DNA from: Lomentospora prolificans
Lineage: Eukaryota; Ascomycota; Sordariomycetes; Microascales; Microascaceae
NCBI GenBank assembly: GCA_029532625.1
Contig: JARFXM010000009.1
Location: forward strand, 3,038,001-3,102,000
Direction of reading: 5' to 3'
DNA length: 64,000 nt
The notes under the pieces were generated by a model, which was not told where the DNA came from, ran no database searches, and was given only the letters and a program-made list of their open reading frames with translations. A program made the translations under genes and the position numbers. Positions 33,101-46,200 of this stretch are shown here, piece by piece; the first letter of the stretch is position 1, and every line of letters starts with the position of its first letter.

Positions 33101-36100
33101 CATCCTTGGAAACGTTGTCTTCAGCGATCGCGATCAGTATGAGATGAAGTACCACCTGCAGGAACGTTTCGATGCGGGTACCAGGAACAGCTGGGGTAAG
33201 TTTGGCTGCTAGGAGGGGGTATAGGAGAGAGTAGTAGATAATCTGGGCAAACATGCCGGTACCCGTGAACCCGGCCAGATCCTTGAATAGACCAGAAGGA
33301 ATTGGACGGAGCCTTGGTTCGTATACAACCTCATCTACGTCCCGGCCTGTCTTCTTCGCTATTCTCTTGCGGTACGTCGTCTCAGCCTCCTCTCGCTGGT
33401 TTTTGTTATAGTGGGCGATATAAGGGTCGACCTCCTCGACAAACTCTGTTCGTAGCTCAAACGTCCCCACGTCTGATACGCCCTCAGGTGCTTTGAAGGT
33501 GGTCATGGACTCCAATACTTGGTGGAAGTCCTCTTGCTCCTGGTATCTATCAGGCAGCTTATTGGTTATCTCATTGAAAGAGAGCGGCTTAAAGCAGAGG
33601 ACGTGGACCAAGTCACGACGGATGGACAAAAGGGTCTGGTTCGGCTCATCCTCAGGAGGGATCAAAGAGGTTCGATCACTGAGCAACACAATTAATAGGT
33701 GAAGCATGTCCTCTACCACGTCAAGGTGTTGAGCATCATCCTGAGACTCTGACTTTTGTTCAAAGATCCCTTTAACCCAGTTCTCCATGCCGAATCGGTC
33801 AATTATGGAAGCCAGTACACGGCTGGGGTTGCAGACGACCATGGCCGTCTGGAGTAGGAAAATGTCTCGGTGATGCGACACGTCCCGTTGGTTGACTCCG
33901 CGATAGGTCGCTGCTTGGTGCCGCAGGCTAATACCATTACGAACCCACATATTCGCCTTAATCTGAGCTAGCCATGCGCATACGCGGAGTGGATAGTCAA
34001 AGGCAGCCATCAGATAATCTTCCGCGCTATATTCATATTTCGACTTTGTCTTCTTCCCCATGCATCGGGGCTTGGCCCAGAGCTCCTGTGTGGTGAAGCT
34101 CAGAAGAGCTCTCATGTCCTGCGCCGTGTACGACTTGCCACACTCGATCAACCACGACAGGGTGTAGTGCAGGGCATGGTGGAAGCTGATGTGATCGGTC
34201 TCCACGACAAATTTGACGACCTTGTAGAAGGGAACTTCTGTGTCAAACTCCATATCTTGCAGTGTCTTGAACTTGACCTCATCCTTTATCTCCGCGTGCT
34301 TAAACCGGCCCCGCTCGGCGCCAATGGAGTTAATGATGACTGTCTTGGCCACGGTACGAATTGCGCGTGATAAACATGGGCGCTCCTCTTCCGGACAATT
34401 GCGGAAGGCATCCGAAAGTTGCCGTGACATTCTGTTAATCTCCCGCGTGACTAAAGATGCCGTTATCCAGCTGTCGGTCTCATACTCAACATGCTCGCCA
34501 ACGGCACGGACATTGGGACCAATCCCTTGGTGCAATTTGACCAAGTCCAAGAACTGCATGAGATACCTCGCCTCTGCGCGGATGCGTTCTTGGACGTGAG
34601 GTGAGCAGAAAAGGAACTTGAGGTCCATGTAGAAATGGTACATTCGACGATTCGTAACAGAGCCACTGTCAAAGGCAAGCACGGCATCCGACGAGACGTC
34701 CCATGGATGGCCAACCTGACGTGTTGTAAGGAATGTATAGAGAATAGATAGCAAGCTCGTTAAAAAGTTGCCCCGCTCTACTAGTCCGGCGGTGATGGAA
34801 GGGGTCGTGAACATTTGCAGTGACAGGTTGATGATTGAGTGGTCCGGCTCTCTATCCCCAATAAGGTAGAGTTGGGCCAAGATCGTGTAGAGGCTCGCGA
34901 AACGGAGACCAAGGATGCGCTTGAACTCGGGTACCTGAACGACAGTCGAGATGTAAAGCGAACGGAGATCGTTTCGAACCTTCTTCCAGAGCCGGAGGTC
35001 GAACAAAATCAACCAATCCAGGCGAACCCTTTGGAAGACGTCCTCTGCCGGCTCATTGTAATCCCTCGCCAGATATCCGGCCGGCGCTTCTAGCCAGTAA
35101 CGGCCAGGCTTGGAGCCTGCAGGCTTTACCGCCTTTCCAGGTGTCTTCGGAATATCCGCATTCGCTTTAGCACCGTAAATCGCGGGAGCCGTGACCAGCT
35201 CCGTCGTATCAGAGTCTGAAGGTGTCTGCTCGCGCTCTCTACCTACTGCTCTACGAGCTGCCTCCCCGGTAGTCGGTGGAGGAGGAGGGGGTGGATAGCC
35301 AGCCATGGTGGCTTCATCATCCTCCAGAGGTGCCTGGTCGTTTTGACGCCATTCAGAGCCAGGCTCTGCTGCGTCTTCACCTGCGGCATCGACCATCATT
35401 ACGTCGTCATCAGCTTCATCCTCCTCCTCTTGGACAGATACTGAGCCTTCATCATCGAAATCAAGAAGGCCGTCGATATCGTCATCACTATCAACTCCTA
35501 CGTTTTCGTCTGGAGCCCAAGGGTTGTCTGGGTCCTGATTCCGGGTGACCTGAATACGAGCCGCCTGTTGAGCTGCTAGGCGCTGGAAGTTATGTATGAC
35601 ATGCCGCTGGAAACGCTGTTCCCTTTCCATCTCGAACGCGATGAGAGCCTCATCGTCAATTCCATCCTTTCCGATAGCGCTGTGTGATGCAGAACTGCCC
35701 TGTCTCCACGGTGCAAGGAGCTCTTGACAGACAATCTGGCGCAACAAGGTGTTGTCATTGCCAACGCTGCAACCAGCAATATCGCTCAACCAGTCGATTA
35801 TGGTCGCACACATCTGTTCACGAAACGTATCACGAGATGCCCTCACGGTCACGGTGACTCGGATCTCCTCCAATTTCTTAGCCATCGCAAGAAGTTTATC
35901 AATATCAGGATCGTGCTTTAGTATGCTTCGTCCGATGGAGTCTGTTTCGATCGCCATCCTGTAGGCCGCGGCCTCAGTTGTCCGGCAGGAGCGGGCAACG
36001 TGGTTTTGAACGTCGGTAATCGTATGCTTCTCGTCGTTCCATAATAGCAGACTATATGAGATTTTGCCATCATTAGGGAGTGGCTCGCTCACGCCATATG

Positions 36101-36770
36101 ATTCTTCGGAGAGCCTTGACGCCAACTCATCCTTTGTGATAGACTCTCTGGACTTTGCTTGGCGAAGCTGCTCGGGGGAGCACGAGATAACATCGCAGAT
36201 GAAGTCAATAACACGGGCCACGGTCATGCTGATAGCCTGCTTAACCTCCTCCGGGACGTTGCTCGTCGCCTTCCCTTTGTCCGTCGTGCTTGAACCCTCG
36301 AGTTCGGAATGGATAGTACAGTGCATCGGCAGCTTCCAGGCTTCGGGGTCCCCGCAGTCGCAACAGCCACTGTTACCAACAGAAATATTTATCCGGATCA
36401 TATGGCCGGTATGGTCGGTCGCTTCGAAACATCGGCTGCAGAGAACACAGGTGTCATCTGTGCTGCAGGTACGGCAAGCGTACGAAGCCTCTCCGGCCTT
36501 GAATATATGGCCACATCTCTTTCCTCTCGCGGCTTCAGTGTATTCGGCCCCTTCTACTGCCCCCTGGGCATCGCTAAGTCTCATGGAAGGGTCGGTGCCG
36601 CGGGGGAAGAAGAGGCTTAGGTTATCCGCATTCCCCCGAGCTAAGGTCCAGAAGAGGCCATCGAGTAGCTCTCGCTGAGCTTGGCGAGAATATACGTAGT
36701 TATAACGTGACGGAAGGGTCACTAAGAGACTGCAGAGCTGCTGCTCCTGCGTAGACATCGGTCGTTCCAT
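30175..36770 (-). CDS. UBR1: N-end-rule E3 ubiquitin ligase Ubr1
   Basis: Two exons, 36770-30511 and 30442-30175, encode 2175 residues; the 68-nt intron splits the Lys codon in HMRKCQRNLGL. The UBR box (about 85-154) has the Cys/His pattern RCGHIFKAGEASYACRTC...CFEATDHTGH...CCDCGD, which binds type-1 N-degrons. A ClpS-like segment (LLLWNDEKHTITDVQNHV, near 240) binds type-2 N-degrons. An acidic patch (about 415-500) follows. The RING-H2, with a long insert, spans about 1376-1535: CILCQEDTDD, then GCGHMMHFSCFETYY and FVCPLCKALGN. The UBR auto-inhibitory C-terminus ends with ISRKLEGEINNGGWETI. I chose the ATG at 36770 (MERPMSTQEQQ); the frame stays open upstream to 36857 without another ATG, so a 5' exon is possible. 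Confidence 0.94.
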
Positions 36771-37739
36771 CTCGAGGGGGGGTTCGGTCAAGGCGGTGAG
36801 AATTGCATGGTAAGGACGATCTCGATACAATGTGTGGTTTTCAGGTCCTCGAGACAAAATCTAGGATCACACAATCTACCAGTATCAGAAACAGACGGAC
36901 TATATCAACGCGCAGATAAGGGACCATAACGCAACGAGCAGCTCGGGGTTGGATGAGGTGGTTAGTCGAGGTCGACTCACCAGCTGTGAAAAGCGTCGCG
37001 GGGCCGGGCTTTGAGGGGTGGTTGTCGAAGTTGATTACTCGGGAGTATTGAGGGAATGAGAATATAGGAAACAGTTCGCAAGGGTTGCAAGTGTATACGT
37101 GAAATGAAGAACAGGTCAAGTTGGAATGGCGCCGAGAGAGGTGCACTGAAATTCCTGTGATGATGTGGGAGGGTTGATAGTTGGAGGGGTGACGGCAAGA
37201 GAGATCATTGATGACTAGGACCGATGGCTGGGGCACAAGTACATGCATTACCCCAATTATTGTGGCAGCTGCGACGATGCAAGGTGGATCTGCAAGTACT
37301 CTCTCTTCAGAGTGTGACAGCCTTGGGCCCCAAGGAAAGTCAATATTTCAGGCAAAAACTTTTGGCGCATCCACATAACAAGCAAGACAAGCCAAGTATT
37401 TAGCAGGATGGGAGAATCCGTAATTTTCGAGAAGCTTTGACGAACCAAAGACATTCAACCAATACCTACGGACCAGACCGATGTATGCGCTCAAGATGCC
37501 TCGTTGTCCCAGATAGCTCCATCACCCTGCTATGTGCATCAGTCTAAGGGGTTTTAGGCACCACGCGGTATATAGAGGACCAATTAAGTAAGAAGTCTAG
37601 AATCCTTCGGTCTATTCAACACGCGCAGCCGGGACACGCAGAGCATGTCTCCCAGCAATATGATACATAAGTTTGGTACGCTCCGAATCGCGAGAGCAAG
37701 GCCACCCGGCTTGAGTCCAGACACATCGTGTCACCAAAT
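36771..37739. other. UBR1 upstream region and QCR9 3' flank
   Basis: This 969-nt region holds the UBR1 leader and promoter and the downstream region of QCR9. A possible leader intron is bounded by CTGGTGAGT near 36980 and CCTAG near 36862 on the minus strand. Nothing else stands out. Confidence 0.4.
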
Positions 37740-38262
37740 TTACTCATCGTCCTCATCACCTCCCTCGACGTACTTGTGTCGGATGTCCTTCCATTGACGC
37801 TAGAAAGCCGAGGTTAGCACCAGACGATTTCGTCATCGCAGTTACGGGGTCGACCTACTCCTCGGTTCCAGCTGTCCCAGAGACGGTCCATGCCCTTATT
37901 GAAGCCGCTTTTGAGGGTTTCCGCGTTAGTATAATGTTCGTTTCGTCTGCGATCGCTATGTACCAGATGTTTCCACCATCAATTCTTCCTGGGGTCGAAC
38001 CTACATCTCCCACGCAAAACCAGCAGCGAAGACCGTCGCCAACATGGAGTAGTTCTTCCTGAAGATGAAGCTGCAAGAACCTCCCGGTTAGCAATCCTAT
38101 ACGCTGTATTCGGCAAGATACGGTCGCGTGTAGAGCTCACTTGTAAAAGACGGAGGCCTATAGGTTGAGAAAAGTAGACGTCAGCACACATCGCGAGTCA
38201 TTTCTTCCACGGGGCAAGCGACGAAACCGCTGGGGCTAACGCGAGCGGACCAAGCTCACCAT
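37740..38262 (-). CDS. QCR9: cytochrome bc1 complex subunit 9 (QCR9)
   Basis: Five exons, 38262-38260, 38157-38141, 38070-38005, 37907-37859 and 37799-37740, encode 64 residues. The introns are 102, 70, 97 and 59 nt, each with GT-AG ends. The first exon is the ATG alone, followed directly by GTGAGC. The product reads MASVFYN, then FIFRKNYSMLATVFAAGFAWE, IGFNKGMDRLWDSWNRG and RQWKDIRHKYVEGGDEDDE. This matches QCR9, the small single-helix subunit of mitochondrial complex III: a helix (about 13-28) followed by the conserved WD-NRGRQWKDIRHKY block. Each reading-frame phase agrees across all four junctions. The gene is too fragmented to appear as a long frame. The very short first exon is the least certain part. 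Confidence 0.88.
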
Positions 38263-39030
38263 TTTGACTGTTGAGTGCAATTGCACGTTTTCGCCTAGGT
38301 ATAGAGGTGTAGACGTTGTTCGGGGACAATTGGACGAAGTCGGCCAGTTCGAATGGGGGTGGAATGATGGACAGAGAGGTTTGTGCTCCTCTCCGATCTT
38401 GTCCGCCAAAATCTCGAACGAGCGGAACTTGCCGGCGACCCGATTACAGGACAGCCTATTGGTTGGAAAAAAGGGTGTGTTATGTAAGCCCCTTTGTCCT
38501 CGGCAAGGGGAAGGGGCGATGATCCTCGCGCCCCATGCCCCAAACACGAATTTGGGAAGACAGTCGTCTTCAGTATCGATCAATTGATGGCAGCGGAACA
38601 TATTGTCACATAAGCTTCAAGACTTTTACAACACCCTTTCATCCCCATCTATCGTGAGGCTGCAGGCACAAATTAGGGAGAACATGATTCCGCGAGCTTT
38701 CGAAACCAGGGTTACAGGGTAAAAGATCCATGGCCACATTTCAAGCTTGGCACCTTCGGGTCAACAAAGGCATTAGACGTCGAGCCTGTGAAGAGGAATA
38801 AATTCTGTCAAGGTATGAATCGCTTTCTATATTGCATCTTTTTTTCAAACCGAATCCAGGTCCCAAGCCCTTGAATACATGGCACCCGCCCTAAACCAGG
38901 AAACTCCCAAAAGCACAACTACCACCATATACATGTAGGTCGCCCTGGATTATCAACATTGCTTAAGAAATAGAAGGACGAGTAAAATAGAGTTTGTACC
39001 GGAATTGCCAATTGAACAAGGAGTTGGCAA
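38263..39030. other. intergenic region upstream of QCR9, downstream of PMC1-like gene
   Basis: This 768-nt spacer contains the QCR9 promoter and the 3' region of the Ca2+-ATPase gene. Short overlapping frames around 38264-38601 have no recognisable content. Confidence 0.4.
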
Positions 39031-42000
39031 TCAGTTCGCCGCCTGGTGGGATCGATGGATCGCTCGATGACCAGCGTCGTGGACCTTTGACTTCATGGCG
39101 CGCATCCTGCTACGCTTGCTAATCGGCTCCGTCGCTCGCTTCCCGCGGAGAAAACTAAGTGTTCGAGACCGAGGAGGAGGTCCGAACTCGGACGACGATG
39201 AAGACACAGAAGGCGCCTTCTCGGCAGCACTGCCTTCGATATCCTCGGGGGCCTCAACCTTGCTCTTCTTCTTGGACCATGGCACCTTAATTTTGATCTT
39301 CGGAACCATGGCGGCAGCCCACTCGTCGGGGAAGAGACGAATAACGACACCCCAGGGAAGAGAAATAGCGCCAAGACCAATAGACAAACCCCATTCCTTG
39401 CCATCGAGGGGCTTGATCTGGAATGCGTCGCCTCCCTTGAAAATGATAATTATCTGCCCAGCAATCATAATAATGTTCATGATGACGAAGAAGTAGTTGC
39501 GTGTGATTCCTTCGAAGATATTAAGCTTGTTGTCTAGGCGACGGTTACTGAATCATCATGTCAGCATGAGCATATCAAGAAAAGAAACTGTATGAATTGG
39601 GATAGAACTCACTTGACTTCGTTGAAAATTTGAAGCCACACAAAGGTGTTGAACACCAGAGTCTTGAGACTCTTTGCTTCCTCCTTGTTATTCATATCAT
39701 AGCCAAGAAGCTTGCTGCCGCCAAAATGAAGAGTGAAGGCAATGGCCAGCTGACAGATTGCCTGTCCCAGGATCATCTTGCCCATTCTCACGGTGATAAG
39801 ACGGGCCGACTTCCTTTCCGGTTTTCGGTCCAAGACAGATCGAGAGGGAGGGTCGGTAGCAAGCGCCAGAGCAGCAAACGTGTCCATAATCAAGTTAACC
39901 CAAAGGAGTTGGACGGCGTTCAGGACGGACTCCTGGTCAGGGCTAGCTACAGCAGAGACAAAAGTCAAGACAACAGCCGTAACATTCACGGTGAGTTGGA
40001 ACTAGGTCGAGGTTAGGGCTGTTGTCCATCAACCTTGGCGGAGACTTGGGACTCGACACATACCTGAAGGAACTTCTTGACGGAGTCGTTCACAGCACGG
40101 CCCCACATCATACCTTTGACAATCGAGCTATATTGCTGTTAATTGGGTCCAATTCGGAAGAGGTATGTGAGGTTTTCAGACGAACCTGAAGTTATCATCC
40201 ATCAAGATAATATCTGAAGCTTCCTTGGCCACTTCAGTGCCGGCAATACCCATTGAAAAACCGATATCAGCCAGCTTGAGAGCGGGTGCATCGTTGGTAC
40301 CATCGCCGGTAACTGCGACCGTTTCTCCTTGTTCCTTGAGTGTCTTAACAAGAATCCGCTTGTCCTCCGGGCTGGATCGAGCGAGAACCTGCAAGTTCTT
40401 AATCTTCTCGCGTCGTTCCTCTTCGCCGAGCCGTCGGAAGACGGGTCCCTCCATTGCAATACCGCCATCATCTGGGTGATAAATTCCGCACTCACGAGCG
40501 ATGGCAGTACCCGTCAGAATGTTATCACCGGTGACCATGCGAACCACCACACCGGCCTTCTGGCAGTCCCTAATAGCATCGATAACACTATCTCGGAGGG
40601 GATCCTTGATACCATAAATAGCGACAAGCGTCATGTCTTTGTGGATCTCATTGAAGTTGGCGGCGCTATCCTCCGATGTGGGGTAATCTGGTGGTGGCCA
40701 CGAATCAAAATCGCGGTAAGAGGATCCGATAGTTCGAAGCGTTTGGTTGGCATAGGAGGTAATGATCCCCTGGAACGACTCAACATCCTTTTCCGTCATC
40801 TCGGTCGTGGAGAGTTCGTCGCTACTAGCATCGGCGAGCACCCTACTACATCTACCAAGAACAATCTCGGAAGCCCCCTTGACGTAGACTCGGAACTTGT
40901 CGTTAACCTTCACAACGGTAGCCATGTACTTATTCTTGGAGTCGAAAGGGATCACGTCCACCACATTTGCGTTGGTTCTCTCCTCTTGAATAGGGCCTGC
41001 ACCGAGGAAATCACGGCACAGGGTCAGCAGGGCAACCTCAGTCTTAGAGCCAATGAAAGTCATCCCTTCACCCTGGTCACCCTCGAAGGCGGTAGAGTTA
41101 ACGGCGTTGGACTGAACAAGGAGCTGCTTCACCTTGCCACTCAGGTTTTCGGCGAACTTCGCGGCCGTTGGCAGCGTAGAACCTACACTAATAGTCTTGC
41201 TAACAGACTCTTCGTCAACCTTTGCCTTCTCCTCGTTAGCTGACTCGGCAGCAGGTGGCTTGCTATCACCACCGAAGCTGAGGGCCTTGCCTAGGGTTGC
41301 GGCGACGACAGTCATCTTGTTTTGGGTAAGGGTACCCGTCTTATCAGAACAGATGGTCGTAGCATTACCCATAGTTTCGCAAGCCTTGAGGATACGGACG
41401 AGATTGTTATCCTTCATCATACGCGTCGTTGCAAATGCTAGTGCAAGAGTGACTGCGAGAGGGAGGCCTTCGGGGACGGCGACCACAACAACGGTGACAG
41501 AGACGATGAAGAGCTCCATGAATTCCTGGCCTTTCTCGCGAGGCGAACCATGATTATGGCGAAGCTCGGCAAGGAACTTGATGAACAGAACGATAAACAA
41601 CAGCAGGGCGGCGCCGCCACCAAACTTGGCGATCCCATCGGCAAGCTTGCTGAGTTTTCTCTGGAGGGGCGTGTCTTCTTGCTCAGTCCTGAGGGACATT
41701 GTGGTACGGCCATGCGATGAATGGACACCGACAGCAGTAACCAAGAAAGTGCCAGTACCCTCATTGACTTGACTGCCGGAAATGATGAAAGGGTCCAGCT
41801 TGTCGATCTCCTTTCGGTCAATTTCTCCGGAGCCTAGGTCCTTGAGGTGTTGGAATACTTCGTCGGCCGGAACCTTTTTAAGCAGGTCGGATTCTCCGGT
41901 AGCCGAAGACTCGTCGCATTTGATACCATGGCCGTCAATGAAGATGCCGTCGACAGGGATGACATCACCGGTCTCCAAGTGTGCAATATCTCCAACCATG

Positions 42001-43226
42001 AGGTCGAAGACGGAAACCTCGACAGATTTGCCAGAGCGGACGACCTTGACGGTTCTTGAGTTGTTCTTTTTGTTGAGCCTGTTAAACTGGCGTTCCATTT
42101 GCCAATCGTTCACCGTTGAGACCTGTAGAACGTTTAGTGATCAGAAAGTGCACAATGGACGGACGTGATCAATCCAGCTTGACCGAATAACGGCAGGAGT
42201 ATACTTACAAGAACAACGACTCTGAAGGAGATCAAATCAGCAATTAAACGTCGACAGCGGTAGATGAGCAGCTTACATGATAGCAACAAGAATGGCGACA
42301 CCTTCTACCCATTCAACCTTGGGCTCCTCCTCCTCTTCCGAGCTTTCATCTCGAGGAGCAAAGGTCTGATACAGTCCGAGGGCGAGAGAAACAATAGCAG
42401 CGATAGTAAGTAGAATCAAAACCTTGTCATTATAGGCGATCCAGGCGAGTTGGAAAATGGACCTTGGCTTTTTCTCAGGGAGTCGATTATCGCGAAAAAT
42501 TCTTTTCCGGTCCGCGAATGAATCAGTGTCTTTGACGGATTCCGGTGGTGGAATCGAGGCAGCACTCTTGGCCTTTTTCTTTTTCTTGCCATTCGAATCC
42601 GACACGTCTACGTCTTGCTTCACGCGAGGCGGTGTGTCGCCCAAGTTGCCGTAGGGTGAGGAGCCCTTAGTAGCGACTTGGTCAAAAGTAACATTGCCGT
42701 CCAGTTTAACCTCATCAGCGCTCAATCCAGATTTCCGATCGGTGCGCAATCCTTTCTCAAGGCCTTCAAGGCCACCTAGCGCATAAAATGCGTTCAAGCT
42801 TTTGGGGTTCAGCAGCTTGGACAACTGTCCAGGCGAGAAGGCGAGTTTGTTGTTCTCAGCCTGGTACATATCCTCAGTCCCAGGATCGGGGGAGAGGGCA
42901 TCCTGTAAGTCCAACTTAAACCTAGCGGACTGCTGGTGATGATGCATCTCGGCGTTTCCATTATTAGGCTTCTGTGCGTCTGGCAGCGTCTTATTCTCGG
43001 CCTATATTTCAGCAACCAAGGAAAACCCACACGTCCATCGTTAGCCCTTTTACGCGCACATAAGGGTAGGCTTACACGCAGAATGATTGAAGCCCCCGAC
43101 GCGTGGGGAGAGTGGGGACAGAACATCAGAGCTTCAAACCCCCCGGCTTTAAGTGTAAAAACATACCGTTGTAATAGTGGTAGCATCACTTTGCTCTTCA
43201 GGCATTTTGGTCTCGTTTGACGCCAT
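39031..43226 (-). CDS. PMC1: vacuolar Ca2+-transporting P-type ATPase, PMC1/NCA type
   Basis: Seven exons encode 1234 residues: 43226-43167, 43001-42277, 42221-42209, 42122-40186, 40127-40064, 40001-39613 and 39547-39031. Exon 3 is 13 nt, coding most of IVVVL in helix M2. P2B motifs are complete: IAYNDKVLILLTIAAIVSLA (M1), VAVPEGLPLAVTLAL (M4), CSDKTGTLTQNKM (phosphorylated Asp near 526), TGDNILTA-like TGDNILTGTA, and TGDGTNDAPALK (hinge). The last exons give M5-M10. The N-terminus is 140 residues of polar sequence and the C-terminus is a basic Ser-rich tail (SFLRGKRATEPISKRSRMR). PMC1/NCA pumps load Ca2+ into the vacuole or export it and are usually induced through calcineurin/Crz1. The absence of a clear CaM-binding segment was not tested. 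Confidence 0.95.
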
Positions 43227-46200
43227 GATGGGCGCCGGATGGGCCAATTCGCGAAATAGGGATAGGAATCGACCAGAAAATCGAAAATCTCATGGGAAGG
43301 GAGGGAGAGAAGGGGTTTTAGGGGATGTAGCCAAACAAGCTGGCAATAAGTAATGGGGAACAGCTGGGGGAGATGATGCGCTGGATCTCTGCGTAATAAA
43401 CATTGACCGCTGGCTTCGGTACCTCAAATGCGATGCAAGGTACTCAAATACCAGATGGAGCAAACATTTTGTTGGTACTCCACCGCATTGGTGCTTCGAC
43501 TAAGTAATAGAGCACAAGTTACGAGGATCCTGCCTCAAAATGACAGGGGGCGTGGCCTTTGGATGTACCTTGAATGGGGCCACTGGACGGCCGGGTATGA
43601 CAGGGAAGAGGTATCTCTACCATGATGCCAGCTCCTTCCCGTTTTTGGCCTTTTTAGTGTTGAGCAATTCGCCGTGCCGCACCACGGAAGAAGCTGCGAC
43701 CCGGCGTAATTACACTTCGTGGCCAAGATGATCGAAATTGACTTGGGAGCGTAACTGTCTCACCCCCTTCACCCATGTTTTGTTTTCTTCTTTGTTCGCT
43801 GAGACTAAAGCCTCTAGTGGACAAGACAATACCACCGCCCAGTGAAGGAATGTAAGCGCAGCAGATCTGACTGCACCCGGAGCGCCAGAAATAGAAACAG
43901 AAAAGGGAAAAGAAACGCGCAGCTGAGTCGCAACGACTCTCAATTGCTCTGCAAGGCACATATAGAGGGATATGACAGCGTCCTTCGAGGCAAACAGGGG
44001 AATGATGTGTGACGATGGAGCACAATTCCTCCTCCCAACCACCAATACCAGTAAATATGGTCTCCGTCTTCATCACGCACACACACATACACACACACAC
44101 TCACACACATAGCTCTGATTCCGAAGAAACGCAGGAGGAGGCCTCAAAGTTCCACAAAACTGGGACGCGACTGGTGGGACCCATCAACATCCATGCCACG
44201 CTGAACCGTAACCACCCCTGTACAGCAGCGTCATTAAATCACTAAAGCTAGTGGGCAAGCGACAGCAAAATTACGTAGGTAGCACCGGCCAGCTGGAGAA
44301 TGACCACACGGGCTCCCTTGTACGAGTACTCTCGTGGCGACCGAGAGTGTCAGTTGAACCGGCACGAACATTTTGGGACTGCCAGGCCAGCAGGAAACAG
44401 AACACAAAAACATGTGGGTGGCGGGCAATCCGATCATATCCAGCTCAAATTGTTGCTTGGCCTTGGCAAAGCTTAGTCCAATCGCCCCCGTCCACAGAGA
44501 TTTGGTGGCACATCGCGCATTCCGTCTAACACTAGTCGGCTTGTCGCGGTATGATTACATCAACGTCGGCTGCTATAATCACAGGCAATACCCAGACGAC
44601 CCCTTCAGACGTGTTTTCTTTGATGCAGCAAATGCACAACAATCACGGCGCATGATGGCAGAAGGTTGAATCCCCCCTCCAGCTCCGCTCCTGCGTAACC
44701 TCACCGTCGTTTCTGAAGTAAGGCATCCACCGAGAAATGCCATCAGGCCCCAGACGCCTTGGACCACCTTGAAGACCGAAACTACAAATTTTGCTCTGCC
44801 ATCTCCGGTTGGATGCATGAGACTAAGACACGTGTTCGGTCCCTGGACATCGCTCTGCCGCTCAGGTCAGTCGACACCCAATGTGCTACTCTTTGCTGCT
44901 CACCGACATCCGGGTATTAAACAAGCCTGGGGGACCTGGCCTGGAGGGGAGACACGCAGGCCACGTAGAAAACTTGGAATTGAGGCTGGCGCTGGCACAA
45001 ATATTTCACTCGAGAGCACCCGGCGCCATTGCCGGGCCAAAGAAAATGTAATGCTTGAAGGAGAATTGAAATTGTCTGTGACCCTGGAACGTGCTGGTTA
45101 GCACTTGAGGATCAATAGACTACTGGCCTCTTATAATTAACTCCATGTAATAGAAGCCAATGAAAACTAGTGTGCGAACTACTGGTGAGCGGGTGTGGGT
45201 GGACCTGAATACAGAGTACATCCGGTTGTACTGGTAGGTAATCTTGGAGATCCCCAAGTGCGCGCGATCCATGTTGCTTTATCGTGTCAACTCCGAATCC
45301 AGATTGTGGCGGAGCACCAAAGTCAAATATTCACGCAGCATGGTTTTTTCCACTTCCCGTTGGCACGTTCGATTCCACACGGACACCAATAGTGATGGCC
45401 CATCCGTTGTTCACAGCCAGGCGGCAACAGCCCATCACAGAAATTAGTATCCTCATCCTGACATCACCTCTGAGCATGCCGCTTATGAGCCCCTAATCAA
45501 GACTAGGCAATATGAGCAACAAGGTTACCGAAATTCTTCGATAAAACTCCTTTCTCCCCCCCTCTCCCCCCCACCGGCACGAGGGACGGCATGCTTTGAA
45601 TGGCTGGTTCGTGGTGAAGATTGTCGCAGAACCGAACATCTAACACCGGAAATGGCGCTGAAATGACCCGTCCACCGACTGCTGAAGTACAAGTATCATC
45701 CATGGTGCCACTGAGAGAACCGCTTCGCCCCCAAAATTTAGCGACCGAGCGAAGCTGATCCAGCACCGAAACGCAATGAAGGGCGGCGCATGGCTCCAAT
45801 CCTATTAGGCTCTAGCTCAACGAAAGGGGATCAATGGAAAAATGAACCCTCTTGAGGTCGCTGTGAAGAGAGTGTGGTTCGTCTTTCCCTTCCTTTTTCC
45901 CCCGCCGGACCTTTTGTCTGCGTGTTTCAAGACCCGCCGTTCGCCCTGTCCTGCTTTTCGGTCCCATAGAATCTTGGTATTGGGCATTTGTCGGATGCCT
46001 AACAGAGGGCAGTGCAAACCCCGTCATCTCTGGCATTCGTCACTTTAGAAGAACAGAAAGCTACATTTCTTCCAGACGGGCAGGATTGCAGCCACGTCAT
46101 GTCTGCTCCCAAGCCTCAACTGGATGCTCTTAGGGCTGGTATAGTTCATAATCCTATTGCCAACGAAAGACCCCCGAACAGCTGTGTCGAGTGTGCAATG

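Noticed and set aside
40329..41243. 304-codon frame antisense to the Ca2+-ATPase
   Set aside because: It mirrors a strongly conserved P-type ATPase exon and has no own homology signal.
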